A stretch of DNA of 64,000 bases. Origin: an uncultured Bacteroidales bacterium. GTDB taxonomy: Bacteria > Bacteroidota > Bacteroidia > Bacteroidales > UBA932. Location of the stretch: positions 62,001 through 126,000 of the forward strand of contig CALVAJ010000002.1 of the NCBI GenBank assembly GCA_944325505.1, given 5' to 3'. Under the pieces are notes generated by a model, which was given only the letters and a program-made list of their open reading frames with translations, had not been told where the DNA came from and made no database searches. Both the position numbers and the translations under genes were made by a program. This document shows, in pieces, positions 36,555 through 45,636 of this stretch. Position 1 is the first letter of the stretch, and every line of letters begins with the position of its first letter.

Positions 36555-37319
36555 ATGTCTATGACCGGATTCTTCCATACCGTTCGGATACTGGCAGCGG
36601 CGGCGGTGCTGATGCTGGCCTCAGCCGTGCCCGGCTCGGCCCAGAAACAGAAAAAAGAGAGAATCAGCCTCGGGGAATGGAAAGCCAGAATGGAAAAGCC
36701 GGCCGAAGACCCCGGCAGGAACATGCAGGAAGAAGACGGGGACTATCTCCGATACATAGTGGAAAACGGGGACACCGTCTACGTGGACGACCTTCCGGCC
36801 GCCCGTGTCTACCAGAGGCTTCCCCGCCAGAAGGGCCGGGAGTGGAGACAGTATTACAGGCTGGTGCACAATTTCAGCAAGGTGTATCCCTACGCACTGG
36901 TAGCCAGGCATCTGGTGGAAGAAGTCGACAGCACCATCGTCGCAGACAACCTGAAAAGGGGGCAGCGTGACAGGTACATCAACCGGATGCAGAAAGAACT
37001 GTTCGAGGTGTTCGAGCAGCCGATGCGGAACCTGACGGTAAGTCAGGGGGCACTGCTGATGAGACTGATAGACAGGGAAGTCGGGAAATCTTCCTTTAAT
37101 ATAATAAAAGACTACAAGAACGGAATGGCAGCCGGTTTCTGGCAGGGTATCGCCAAACTGTTCGGCACCGACCTGAAACGGCCTTACGACCCCGACGGGG
37201 AGGACCGCCCGACCGAAGAGCTGGTGCAGAAATGGGAATCAGGAGAATTCGAAGGACTCTACTTCTCGCTGTTCTGGCAGTTTCCTCCGACTGTCGAGAT
37301 ACCGTCGAAATACAGATAA
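36555..37319 (+). CDS. DUF4294 exported protein
   Basis: The frame is open from 36429, but a promoter lies within that extension and a signal peptide (AAAAVLMLASAVPGSAQ) begins properly at ATG 36555 or 36561, so the protein has about 254 residues. The body matches DUF4294: NGDTVYVDDLPAARVYQ, a YRLVHNFSKVYPYA segment and a C-terminal GKSSFNIIKDYKNGMAAGFWQGIAKLFG, ending in a WQF-type tail. The family is conserved in Bacteroidota and without known function. Its last 61 bases overlap the convergent LpxH-like gene. Confidence 0.85.
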   Translation: MSMTGFFHTVRILAAAAVLMLASAVPGSAQKQKKERISLGEWKARMEKPAEDPGRNMQEEDGDYLRYIVENGDTVYVDDLPAARVYQRLPRQKGREWRQYYRLVHNFSKVYPYALVARHLVEEVDSTIVADNLKRGQRDRYINRMQKELFEVFEQPMRNLTVSQGALLMRLIDREVGKSSFNIIKDYKNGMAAGFWQGIAKLFGTDLKRPYDPDGEDRPTEELVQKWESGEFEGLYFSLFWQFPPTVEIPSKYR

Positions 37320-38011
37320 GGCGAACTGTCCATCCAGTCCTTCAATATGATAAGCTCCGCTCCGGAAGGCAGTTTCATCCTCACATCGGTATGATAGTGC
37401 CCGAAAACGAAATAATCCACGTGGTGTCCGGCGGAAAACCCGAGAGCGAACCTGTACAGCGGCTCCGACTCCCCTTTGAAGACATACTCCTCGTGACGTG
37501 CCAGGCGGTTGTTCTTCGACCATCCGGTACCCAGGCGGAAAGCCAGCCACGGGTGCAGCATGCTGAAAAGCCGCTGCAGGATGCGGCAGTGGAAAATCCC
37601 TCGCAGAAGCATATATCCTTTAGGGACAGGTCCGAGCCCGTCTCCATGCCCAAGACAGAATGTCTTACCGCCGATGTCCACTACGGCCGGCTGGACAAGC
37701 CTGACCATACCGAGTTCCTCGAAATAGCTGTATGTCCAGACATCATGGTTGCCCTGAAAAAAATACACCTTCACACCGGAATCCATGAGGTCCGTCAAGG
37801 CCGAGAAGACACGGACATACCCTTTGGGAACGACATCCCTGTATTCATACCAGAAATCCCATATGTCGCCGAGAAGATACAGGGCTTCCGTATCCATGGC
37901 CGGTATGGACCTGAGGAAATGCACGAACCTTGCTTCTCTGCCGGAGGGGTCGGAGACATCCAGACCGAGATGCACGTCAGAGACGAAATAAGTGTATTTC
38001 CTTCCGTTCAT
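37259..38011 (-). CDS. lpxH: UDP-2,3-diacylglucosamine hydrolase-like metallophosphoesterase
   Basis: 250 residues with the calcineurin-like metal motifs FVSDVHLG, LLGDIWDFW, QGNHD, LGHGDG and GHYHTDV, in the arrangement of LpxH, which cleaves UDP-2,3-diacylglucosamine to lipid X in lipid A synthesis on the cytoplasmic membrane face. It is encoded 9 bases after uppP and ends inside the DUF4294 gene (61-base tail-to-tail overlap). LpxH versus another Bacteroidota LpxH-like paralogue is not separable by eye. Confidence 0.8.
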   Translation of the reverse strand: MNGRKYTYFVSDVHLGLDVSDPSGREARFVHFLRSIPAMDTEALYLLGDIWDFWYEYRDVVPKGYVRVFSALTDLMDSGVKVYFFQGNHDVWTYSYFEELGMVRLVQPAVVDIGGKTFCLGHGDGLGPVPKGYMLLRGIFHCRILQRLFSMLHPWLAFRLGTGWSKNNRLARHEEYVFKGESEPLYRFALGFSAGHHVDYFVFGHYHTDVRMKLPSGAELIILKDWMDSSPYLYFDGISTVGGNCQNSEK

Positions 38012-38020
38012 GACCGGATA

Positions 38021-38833
38021 TCAGGCAAATATGAAAATCAGAAGGGCCACCACCGCACAGTAAAGGGCAAACCAGCTGAGACGCGCTCTCTTTACCAGCG
38101 CAATCATCACCTTGCAGGCGAAAAGCCCGGAGACAAAGGCCGCAAGGAATCCCAACACGAGAGGTACGGCCCCTATGGAAGAGGCACCCATCTCCCCGCC
38201 TACCAGCTGGAGGAAAGTCTCCCCGAGAATCGGGACAAGAACCATGAGGAACGAGAACTGGGCCATGACATCCCTGCGGACTCCGCACAGAAGGCCGGTG
38301 GAAATGGTGGTACCCGAGCGCGAAAGGCCGGGAACTACGGCCACGGCCTGGCTCAGCCCCACTATGAAAGCCTGCCAGTAGGATATCCCGTTCCTGTAAC
38401 CCTTCCTTTCCGACAGGGAAGCCTGCCGTCTCGGGCCGGAAGCCATATCGGAAAAGAACAGCAGGAACGACGTACATACAAGAGCCACTCCTACCACGAA
38501 TACCGACTTGAACAGTCCCTCGACGAAGTCCTTGAAAAATACGCCGACTATGAAAACCGGAATCATGGACACGCAGATTTTCAGCACATAGTCCGTCTGG
38601 TCATTATTCTTAAACCGGAAAAACCCTTTCAGAAGATCCCAGAGCTGTTTTCTGAATACGACAATGGTGCTGAGTACGGTTGCGGCATGCACCAGAACCT
38701 CGAAAACCAGGTCATCGGCGGACTCTATGCCCAGAAGATCCTTGCCGATGATAAGATGCCCGCTGCTGCTCACCGGAAGGAATTCGGTCAGTCCCTGGAC
38801 AAGACCGAGTATGACAGCTTCAAACCATTCCAT
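38021..38833 (-). CDS. uppP: Undecaprenyl-diphosphatase (UppP/BacA)
   Basis: 270 residues, about eight membrane helices, with the two signature regions GLTEFLPVSSSGHL near the N-terminus and VPGLSRSGTTIS in the middle. It recycles undecaprenyl pyrophosphate to the monophosphate carrier for peptidoglycan and O-antigen synthesis. It is preceded by DUF3098 and ftsX, a gene order often seen in Bacteroidota. Confidence 0.95.
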   Translation of the reverse strand: MEWFEAVILGLVQGLTEFLPVSSSGHLIIGKDLLGIESADDLVFEVLVHAATVLSTIVVFRKQLWDLLKGFFRFKNNDQTDYVLKICVSMIPVFIVGVFFKDFVEGLFKSVFVVGVALVCTSFLLFFSDMASGPRRQASLSERKGYRNGISYWQAFIVGLSQAVAVVPGLSRSGTTISTGLLCGVRRDVMAQFSFLMVLVPILGETFLQLVGGEMGASSIGAVPLVLGFLAAFVSGLFACKVMIALVKRARLSWFALYCAVVALLIFIFA

Positions 38834-38839
38834 AACCGC

Positions 38840-39100
38840 CTATTGTTTTCCGTCCCCGTCGTCTTCCGGGAATACCTTTACTATCGAAACCGCCACAATG
38901 ACGATTCCGGCTATGATAACCACAGGAGCCGCTACCAGTCTCCTGAAATCGAACATCGCGTAATTGAAGACCTGAGGGTCGTCGCTTCCTCCCCCGGTCA
39001 TAAGGACGTACCCGGCGACCATCACTATAAGGCCGGCCAGCATCATCCTCAATCCTTTCGGGGTGACTGCAAAATTTTCCATATCAGTAATATAATTCAT
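38840..39100 (-). CDS. DUF3098 small membrane protein
   Basis: 86 residues with two hydrophobic segments (GLRMMLAGLIVMVAGYVLM and PVVIIAGIVIVAVSIVKVF) joined by a short soluble loop (GGGSDDPQVFNYAMFDFRR), the DUF3098 pattern. It overlaps the ftsX end by 17 bases, so the two are translated together; a role in the FtsX complex or envelope is inference. ATG 39082 is a second possible start. Confidence 0.85.
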   Translation of the reverse strand: MNYITDMENFAVTPKGLRMMLAGLIVMVAGYVLMTGGGSDDPQVFNYAMFDFRRLVAAPVVIIAGIVIVAVSIVKVFPEDDGDGKQ

Positions 39101-39962
39101 CTTTTTTCAACGAAACAAGCTTTCCGACCACGAACCATGTGCTGACAAAGCAGATAAGCACACCCGAAACCAGGACAATCCCCATAACCACCAGAAGCAG
39201 CTCCAGCCTGAAAATGGAAAACAGCTGAAGGAATTCTTTCCTTATGACGAACAGTATGGCCAGCAGCGCGATAATGGCAATGAATGCCGAAAACAGGCCC
39301 TGGAACACCGACTGGACCAGGAAAGGTCCGCGGATAAAAGCCTTGGTCGCACCTACCAGCCTCATGGTATGGACGGTAAAACGGCGGGCATAGACATTGA
39401 GTCTGACCGTATTGTTTATAAGGACAAACGAAATGAACAGCAGAAGGGCGATGAACACTCCGATGACGAGGGAAATCCTGCTCAGGTTGGCATTGAGGGT
39501 ATCCACCAGAGACCTCTGGTAGACGACCTCATCCACCAGAGGCGAGAGTGAAATCTCGTCCTTCACCATTTCAAGGCTGTCCGAGGAGACATAGTCGGCC
39601 CCGAGTGTCACGTCTATCGACACCGGTATCGGAGAAGTCTCGAACACGCTGAGGAAATCATCCCCGAGCAGCTCCGCCATCTCCTGCTCCCCCCTGTCCC
39701 TGGAAATGAACTCGCTGCTGCGTATGAAGCGCATCCGGTCGAGCTTCTTCTGGAAATCCATGGCGGCCTCCTCGCTGACATCCTGCTTCATCAGGACGGA
39801 CACCTGCATATTCTCCTTGAAGTAGTCGGAAACCGACCTTGCATTGACAAGAAGGAGGCTGGCTATGCCTACAAGCAGCAGTACCAGGCTTATACTGATG
39901 ACCGATGACAGATAGGAATTCGCGAGTCTCCTGCTGATTATGTTGTTTTCTCCTTTTCCCAT
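39084..39962 (-). CDS. ftsX: Cell division ABC permease FtsX
   Basis: 292 residues: N-terminal helix (SVISISLVLLLVGIASLLLV), an extracytoplasmic domain with the FtsX pattern SVLMKQDVSEEAAMDFQKKL, and three C-terminal helices. With FtsE it regulates peptidoglycan hydrolases at the division site. ftsE is not adjacent. An upstream TATCTTTG (minus strand, 39987-39980) is a possible -7 element 18 bases before the start. Confidence 0.92.
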   Translation of the reverse strand: MGKGENNIISRRLANSYLSSVISISLVLLLVGIASLLLVNARSVSDYFKENMQVSVLMKQDVSEEAAMDFQKKLDRMRFIRSSEFISRDRGEQEMAELLGDDFLSVFETSPIPVSIDVTLGADYVSSDSLEMVKDEISLSPLVDEVVYQRSLVDTLNANLSRISLVIGVFIALLLFISFVLINNTVRLNVYARRFTVHTMRLVGATKAFIRGPFLVQSVFQGLFSAFIAIIALLAILFVIRKEFLQLFSIFRLELLLVVMGIVLVSGVLICFVSTWFVVGKLVSLKKDELYY

Positions 39963-40009
39963 AAAAACAAAACCACCGCCAAAGATAGTGAAATATCAAA
40001 ATAAATTAT

Positions 40010-40017
40010 TATCTTTG
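40010..40017 (+). promoter_or_regulatory. Promoter -7 element of the starch-synthase-like gene
   Basis: TATCTTTG lies 27 bases before ATG 40044. No TTTG is seen at the expected distance; the region is very AT-rich and also carries the opposing element for ftsX. Confidence 0.5.
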
Positions 40018-40043
40018 TTGAGTTTTTGTCTTATTAATGTAAA

Positions 40044-40862
40044 ATGGGAGATTCTGTTAAAAGAGTGCTGTTCGTGAATTCGGAGATATTCCCCTATCTG
40101 CCCGAGACACGTATTTCAGACATCGGAAGGTATCTTCCTCAGGGAATACAGGAAAGGAAAAAGGAAATCCGTTCGTTCATGCCGAGATACGGATGTATCA
40201 ATGAAAGGAAAAACCAGCTTCACGAGGTAATCCGCCTTTCAGGCATGAATATCATAATAAACGATGTCGACAGGCCTCTTGTCATCAAGGTAGCATCGGT
40301 CGCCGCCGCACGCATGCAGGTGTATTTCATCGACAACGAAGACTATTTCCACCGCAAGCACATCTACCGCGACGAAAACGGAACATTCTTCCCGGACAAC
40401 GGGGAAAGGGCGGTATTCTTCGCCAGAGGCGTATTGGAAACGGTAAAGAAGCTCCGCTGGGCGCCGGATATCATCCACTGCCACGGATGGATTTCATACG
40501 TACTTCCCGCCTATCTCAAAAAAGCATATATAGACGACCCGATATTCTCGGGAAGCAAGGTTGTCCTTTCCATATATGACGATATAAACGGAATTTCTTT
40601 CCCGGGCGACTTCAAGGAGAAAATCGTGTACGGCGGTCTGGAAGCCTCCGACATAAACCTGTCGGATACACCGGACGGAGCCGAACTCACAGGATTCGCG
40701 GCCGGATATTCGGATGCCATAATACTGGGCTCGGAGAATATCCCTCAGGAAGTGACAGACCTGTGCCGGAACAGCGGGCTCCCGATCCTCCCGTATAGAG
40801 GAGAGTCGTTTGAGGACGGGAGCTATATAGATGATTATAACAGTTTTTATGACCAGTTGTAA
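40044..40862 (+). CDS. Glycogen/starch synthase-like protein, N-terminal half only
   Basis: 272 residues resembling the N-terminal Rossmann domain of GT5 glycogen synthases: KRVLFVNSEIFPYLPET, IRSFMPRYGCINERKN, and the DIIHCHGW motif. The C-terminal GT-B half, with the EX7E-type nucleotide-sugar site, is absent and the frame ends cleanly, so this is a half-protein rather than a truncated window edge. The TGA/ATG organisation with the next gene, whose start at 40864 lies one base after its stop, implies co-expression. Comparable short homologues paired with DUF4270 occur in Bacteroidota. Catalysis is unlikely without the second domain; a binding or structural role is inferred. Confidence 0.75.
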   Translation: MGDSVKRVLFVNSEIFPYLPETRISDIGRYLPQGIQERKKEIRSFMPRYGCINERKNQLHEVIRLSGMNIIINDVDRPLVIKVASVAAARMQVYFIDNEDYFHRKHIYRDENGTFFPDNGERAVFFARGVLETVKKLRWAPDIIHCHGWISYVLPAYLKKAYIDDPIFSGSKVVLSIYDDINGISFPGDFKEKIVYGGLEASDINLSDTPDGAELTGFAAGYSDAIILGSENIPQEVTDLCRNSGLPILPYRGESFEDGSYIDDYNSFYDQL

Positions 40863-40863
40863 A

Positions 40864-42621
40864 ATGAAAGCCAGATACTGCGCCATACTTTTTTCAGCGT
40901 TCTGCATCCTCGCATGCGGAACTTCTTGTATATATGTGGATGAAGAGCTGGGAAGCAATTTCATCCCTATCGAGCAGAGATACACCACTTATGTGAAAGA
41001 GTTCCCGCTTGAGGAAATCGCCATGAAGCCGGTCGAGCATCTTTCAGGCTACAGTTCATCCCGGATAACGGTCGGAGCGATAATGACAGAGTCGGGAGAC
41101 ATAAGCGAGCGAGGCAGCGCATTCTCTCTGATTCCTGCCGCCGAATATGATTTCGGAGAGGGAGGAGAAGTGGTGAAGTTCCACTTTGCAGTCGCCAAGG
41201 ACACGCTTTCCTATATCAGTGACAGCCAGCGGAGAATCCTGCAGGAAGTGAATGTATATGCCCTGAACGAATCCATCGATGAGGGGGACGGATACATCAG
41301 CACCGTTTTCAATCCTACAGAGTTGGAATCCATTGCAGACGGCACCATATACGACGGAGGTGATTCCCTGTCGTTCGACTTCAGGAAAGAATGGGCGGAA
41401 AAACTCCTGTATGAAAAGCTCCAGAAGCTCGAGGAGTCGGCATACGATTCAGTCGGGGCCTTTACGGAAAAAGTCTTCCCTGGCATATACATCAATGTTG
41501 ACAGGCCGTCTTCTCCAGGAGGCAGGATCAATATGTTTACGCTCACTACCGGTGCCGACCTCGAGTATTATACTCTCAGCGGGGGGTATGCGAAAATGAC
41601 TGTACACGGTATAAAATACGAAGGACGGGACGAACTTGTGGATACCACGTTCATGTTCCTGTACGGAGCCCAGGACTTTTCGATCACCCAGGAAGCGACA
41701 GACTATTACTCCGGAGAAACGCTTACTCCGCAGTATGCACTGAACGTGAGTGCCAGTTCCCTCGACGGGAAGGAGACAGAGCAGGCCGGAAGTGAAATCA
41801 TCGTCGACGGCGGAGGCGGACTCAAGCCTGTCATTACCGCCAAGGAATTAAGGGAGAAGTTCATGACGGTGCTCGCATCCGATAACATCGACCCGTCGGC
41901 AGTAATAATAAACAAGGCAACGATCGTCCTACCGTATGATCAGGCTACCGGCTACGAAGACCTCAAGCACTATCCTGCCCTTCTGAGTCCTACATGCAAA
42001 ATGTACACTGAGAACGGAGAGGAGGAGGAAATCGTCAGCTATGCCGGCATAACGGACACCAGCGTTTCATCCGAAAATCAGGGCGAAATCAACAGGTCAA
42101 GATCCGAATACGCGCCGGACATCAGCTACCACATGCAGCAGATACTCGCACTCGATGAATATAGCGAGGATGATGCAGAGGTGAAGAAGGAATACGAGCA
42201 GAAAGACATCTGGCTTCTGACACTTGCCGTAGAGGAAGAGAAGGAAGAACAGGAAGGAACCAGCGAATACTACCAGAACCTGCAGTACAGCATGTATTAC
42301 AACAACCTGTACAACAATTATTACGGATACGGATACGGCGGTTATGGCTACGGGTACGGCAGTTACTACGGCGGCTACGGATACAACAACTACTATGACT
42401 ACTATGCAATGGCGGCATACTACAGCGCCATGCAGTCATCCCAGACCCAGAGCAGCAGCACTACTGTCCTGGACAGGGACCGTTACTATAAGGCCGTCCT
42501 CCGCGGACCCGGCGCAGCCGATATAGAGCAGGCAGACACGGAGACCCCTGACGGAATGACCGATCTCGAAAGGAACAGAAAGCCTTATGTAAGAGTCACC
42601 TACTCAGTCCGCCAGAAATAA
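40864..42621 (+). CDS. DUF4270 lipoprotein with Tyr/Gly/Asn-rich tract
   Basis: ATG 40864 is chosen because it begins a lipoprotein signal (AILFSAFCILAC or ACGTSC), whereas the frame also opens 33 bases upstream inside the previous gene. The 585 residues show DUF4270 features: SSRITVGAIM, the central FSLDF-like beta segments, DDGRY-type tail (RDRYYKAVLRGPGAADI). From about residue 470 to 520 there is a tract of YNNLYNNYYGYGYGGYGYG-type sequence with few other residues. DUF4270 proteins are Bacteroidota surface lipoproteins of unknown function. A terminator follows at 42649. Confidence 0.8.
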   Translation: MKARYCAILFSAFCILACGTSCIYVDEELGSNFIPIEQRYTTYVKEFPLEEIAMKPVEHLSGYSSSRITVGAIMTESGDISERGSAFSLIPAAEYDFGEGGEVVKFHFAVAKDTLSYISDSQRRILQEVNVYALNESIDEGDGYISTVFNPTELESIADGTIYDGGDSLSFDFRKEWAEKLLYEKLQKLEESAYDSVGAFTEKVFPGIYINVDRPSSPGGRINMFTLTTGADLEYYTLSGGYAKMTVHGIKYEGRDELVDTTFMFLYGAQDFSITQEATDYYSGETLTPQYALNVSASSLDGKETEQAGSEIIVDGGGGLKPVITAKELREKFMTVLASDNIDPSAVIINKATIVLPYDQATGYEDLKHYPALLSPTCKMYTENGEEEEIVSYAGITDTSVSSENQGEINRSRSEYAPDISYHMQQILALDEYSEDDAEVKKEYEQKDIWLLTLAVEEEKEEQEGTSEYYQNLQYSMYYNNLYNNYYGYGYGGYGYGYGSYYGGYGYNNYYDYYAMAAYYSAMQSSQTQSSSTTVLDRDRYYKAVLRGPGAADIEQADTETPDGMTDLERNRKPYVRVTYSVRQK

Positions 42622-42648
42622 TACCGACGGCGGACAGCACAAATAAAT

Positions 42649-42689
42649 AAAGAGGAGCACAATTTCATGTACTCCTCTTTAATTTTTTC
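42649..42689 (+). terminator. Intrinsic terminator after the DUF4270 gene
   Basis: AAAGAGGAG (42649-42657) pairs with CTCCTCTTT (42672-42680), followed by AATTTTTTC. Confidence 0.85.
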
Positions 42690-42715
42690 GGGCAACACCC
42701 GGGAACTGTACTGGA

Positions 42716-42958
42716 TTATTTGTTCAGCTCGTTCTCGATATATGAGATAGCATCGCCGACAGTTGAAATCTTCTCGCTGGCTGCCTCATCAGGAATTGTG
42801 ATGTTGAAAGCTTTCTCGAATTCCATAATAAGCTCGACAGTATCAAGAGAATCTGCTCCAAGATCATTAGTGAAGCTTGCTGTCTCTGTTACCTCAGACT
42901 CATCAACGCCCAACTTGTCAACGATGATTGCCTTTACTTTATCTGCAACTTCTGACAT
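42716..42958 (-). CDS. acpP: Acyl carrier protein
   Basis: 80 residues with the [12 protein letters not shown] motif; Ser37 is the phosphopantetheine attachment site. It carries acyl intermediates in fatty acid and lipid A synthesis in the cytoplasm. It stands alone here; the usual fabF partner is not adjacent on either side, so it is likely monocistronic from the promoter at 43037. Confidence 0.97.
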   Translation of the reverse strand: MSEVADKVKAIIVDKLGVDESEVTETASFTNDLGADSLDTVELIMEFEKAFNITIPDEAASEKISTVGDAISYIENELNK

Positions 42959-43036
42959 GATAGTAAAATTTTAATTAATGATTTAAGTTTATTTGATATA
43001 CACAATATTTCTACTCATAGATTGCTGAATCGGGTG

Positions 43037-43044
43037 CAAAAGTA
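43037..43044 (-). promoter_or_regulatory. Promoter -7 element of acpP
   Basis: Minus strand TACTTTTG, matching TAnnTTTG, 78 bases before the ATG in an AT-rich intergenic region. The -33 element is poor. Confidence 0.5.
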
Positions 43045-43074
43045 AGTAAAAAATCCCGAAAATAAAAATTTTTG

Positions 43075-43785
43075 TTAAGCCCGGCCCTTACTTAGCCTCA
43101 ACCATACCCTCAATCCATTCAATGAGTTAAGCAGATAAAACACCCACATGACCACCATAAGGCCGGCATGGGCCTCCCCTCTGACAGCACATACGGACCA
43201 CATTATGACGCTGATTACATTGGTTATTATCCACAGGGCCCACTGCTCCATAAACGCCAAAGCCATAAGAGCCTGTGCAATTATACTGAGGACCGTAGTG
43301 GCTGAATCCTTATACGGCTGCGGGTCTCCGAGATGCTCCAGAAGCAGGCCGCCGGCAAAGACCAGGACCGCAGATCCGGCTGACAGGACGACCCTCTGCA
43401 TCATGGTCATTCTCCTGGCCTTCACCCTTACATCATGGTCCGGCTCCGCAGAGGCCTCCCTGGAAACCGCCGCCCCCCGCTTGCGCCACTGCCACCAGCC
43501 AATGAACTGCATGGGAAGATAATACAGCGCATTCAAGGCGGCATCTCCGTAAAGGGCCGCCTTATATGATATCACGGCATAAAGCGTCACATTCACAAGT
43601 CCGAAAGCATAGTTCCAGATACTGCCTTTAGCGACAAGCACCACGCAGCACACTCCTGCAATTCCGGCTGCGGAACCCATGACATCTATTGTCCCTGTCA
43701 GGACTGAGTAGATGATATTGCTCACTACCACCCCCGCTATCAGGAGGATGTCATACAGAGAGAGTATCTTTTCCGCTGTCTTCAT
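43075..43785 (-). CDS. pnuC: PnuC-family nicotinamide riboside transporter
   Basis: 236 residues with about seven membrane helices, among them the PnuC-type WNYAFGLVNVTLYAVISYK and LYYLPMQFIGWWQW segments, in the inner membrane. It is thought to take up nicotinamide riboside for NAD synthesis; some relatives carry other vitamins. A cytoplasmic loop of about 25 residues (EASAEPDHDVRVKARRM) lies between helices. Its start overlaps the uvrC end by 35 bases, so it is translated from the same message. Confidence 0.8.
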   Translation of the reverse strand: MKTAEKILSLYDILLIAGVVVSNIIYSVLTGTIDVMGSAAGIAGVCCVVLVAKGSIWNYAFGLVNVTLYAVISYKAALYGDAALNALYYLPMQFIGWWQWRKRGAAVSREASAEPDHDVRVKARRMTMMQRVVLSAGSAVLVFAGGLLLEHLGDPQPYKDSATTVLSIIAQALMALAFMEQWALWIITNVISVIMWSVCAVRGEAHAGLMVVMWVFYLLNSLNGLRVWLRLSKGRA

Positions 43786-45577
43786 CGGTACCGTTAAAAT
43801 ATGCGTTAATCCTTACTGCAAGATCTTTCCCGACAAGGGAGGCAAGGTCTTCTACCGGTGCGGCCGCTATCCTGGCAACGCTTCCGTAGTGCAGGATAAG
43901 CCTCTGTTCCGTCTTTTCTCCGACTCCCCTGATTTCACGGAGGGCGGATGCGACCTGGGCCTTGCTGCGGCGGTTCCGGTGATGGGTAATGCCGAAGCGG
44001 TGGGCCTCGTCCCGGATTCTTTGCAGCACTTTGAGTGCCTGAGAGTTCCTGTCAATGAACAGAGGGTACGGATCCCCTACCCTTATCACTTCCTCCAGTC
44101 GCTTCGCCAGTCCTACGACAGTCAGCCTGTCTGTAAGGCCGAGTTCGGCAAGGGCTTCGTATGCAAAAGACAGCTGACCTTTGCCTCCGTCTATCACTAC
44201 CAGCTGGGGAAGATCATCGGGAGCCTCGGCCAGCATCCTGGAATAACGCCTGTTCACGACTTCCTTCATGGAAGCATAATCGTTCGCTCCTACGACGGTC
44301 TTTATATTGAAATGCCTGTAGTCCTTTTTGGAAGGGACCCCGTCACGGAAAACGACACAGGAAGCCACAGGGCTGGTCCCCTGAATATTGGAGTTGTCGA
44401 AACATTCGATATGGACAGGCAGCTCTTTCATGCCTATCGCATCCCTGAGTTCCTCCAGGACCTTGCGGCGGAAGTCATCGGGATCGGTATGCTCCTTCTG
44501 TTTCAATGCATTGAATCTCATTTCCTTGGCATTCTTTGCACTCAGTTCGAGCAAAGCAAGTCTGTCTCCGCGGACAGGAATACGGAACTCTACTCCTTCG
44601 ATTTCCACTCCAGGCATGAACGGCACCAGGACTTCCTTCGAGAGTTCCCCGAACTTGGCCTGGATCTCGGCTATGAACATGCTCAGCACCTCGGACTGAT
44701 CCTCCTCTATATTCATCCTGAAGCCCAGATTAAGCGACTGGATTACCGCCCCGTCTTTCAGGCGCATGAAATTCCCGTAGGCTTCATTAGAGTCGAATAC
44801 TATGGAAAATACGTCCACGCTGCCTATCTGCGTATTCATTATCAAAGACTTGCTGTAATGCTTCTCTAACGACTGCATCTTCTGCTTATATTCCTCTGCA
44901 AGTTCGAAGTCAAGATTTCCGGCAGCCTGGGCCATCAGTTCCCTGTAGTGCCGTATCATCTCGCGGCCCCCGCCTTTAAGCAGGTGTACGATCTCTTCTA
45001 TGTTGTCGTTATAGTCCCGGGCCGAAATGCCGCCCACGCAGCATCCTTTGCACCGGCCTATATGAAAATTCAGGCACGGACGGAATTTTCCCCGCAGAAT
45101 TGCCTCCGAGGTAATCTTCAGGTTGCACGTCCGCAGCGGATACAGTGAAGAAAAAAGCTCCAGCAGGTTCCTTGCATGCATGACGGAACTGTACGGACCG
45201 AAATACCTCGACCCGTCCTTGACAATCCTGCGGGTCAGGAAAACTTTCGGATAGTCCCCGGCGCTGACGCATATCCACGGGTAGGTCTTGGAATCCTTCA
45301 GCAGGATATTGTACTTGGGCTTGTACTGCTTTATAAGGTTGTTTTCAAGCAGAAGGGCATCAGCTTCCGTATCCACGACAGAATACTGCGCGTCTGCTAT
45401 TTTGGACACCATCACAGCCGTCTTGCGAGTCAGCCTCTCCGGCGGGACAAAGTATTGTGCCACCCTCTTGTGCAGGTCCTTGGCCTTGCCTACATAAATG
45501 ACATTCCCCTCGGAGTCATAGTATCTGTAGACTCCGGGGGAATGCGGGAACAATGATATTTTCTCTTTTAAAGTCAA
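43751..45577 (-). CDS. uvrC: Excinuclease ABC subunit C
   Basis: The 608-residue subunit shows a GIY-YIG nuclease domain (HSPGVYRYYDSEGNVIYVGKAK at residues 13-35 in part), a UVR motif (FELAEEYKQKMQSLEKHY), the RNase H-like nuclease with VVIDGGKGQLS, and C-terminal helix-hairpin-helix pairs. It cuts both sides of bulky lesions in nucleotide excision repair. No ATG precedes the conserved sequence; the start codon is TTG at 45577. It overlaps pnuC downstream by 35 bases. Confidence 0.95.
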   Translation of the reverse strand: MTLKEKISLFPHSPGVYRYYDSEGNVIYVGKAKDLHKRVAQYFVPPERLTRKTAVMVSKIADAQYSVVDTEADALLLENNLIKQYKPKYNILLKDSKTYPWICVSAGDYPKVFLTRRIVKDGSRYFGPYSSVMHARNLLELFSSLYPLRTCNLKITSEAILRGKFRPCLNFHIGRCKGCCVGGISARDYNDNIEEIVHLLKGGGREMIRHYRELMAQAAGNLDFELAEEYKQKMQSLEKHYSKSLIMNTQIGSVDVFSIVFDSNEAYGNFMRLKDGAVIQSLNLGFRMNIEEDQSEVLSMFIAEIQAKFGELSKEVLVPFMPGVEIEGVEFRIPVRGDRLALLELSAKNAKEMRFNALKQKEHTDPDDFRRKVLEELRDAIGMKELPVHIECFDNSNIQGTSPVASCVVFRDGVPSKKDYRHFNIKTVVGANDYASMKEVVNRRYSRMLAEAPDDLPQLVVIDGGKGQLSFAYEALAELGLTDRLTVVGLAKRLEEVIRVGDPYPLFIDRNSQALKVLQRIRDEAHRFGITHHRNRRSKAQVASALREIRGVGEKTEQRLILHYGSVARIAAAPVEDLASLVGKDLAVRINAYFNGTDEDSGKDTLSV

Positions 45578-45636
45578 TTTGACATGAACAGCTCCCCCGG
45601 TTTCCGGCCGGAAGGCCTCGCCCGGGATGATGTGTG

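Noticed and set aside
37232..39145. 637-codon open frame on the plus strand
   Set aside because: Antisense to lpxH, uppP and DUF3098, His/Glu/Pro-rich composition typical of a shadow frame, no start signals.
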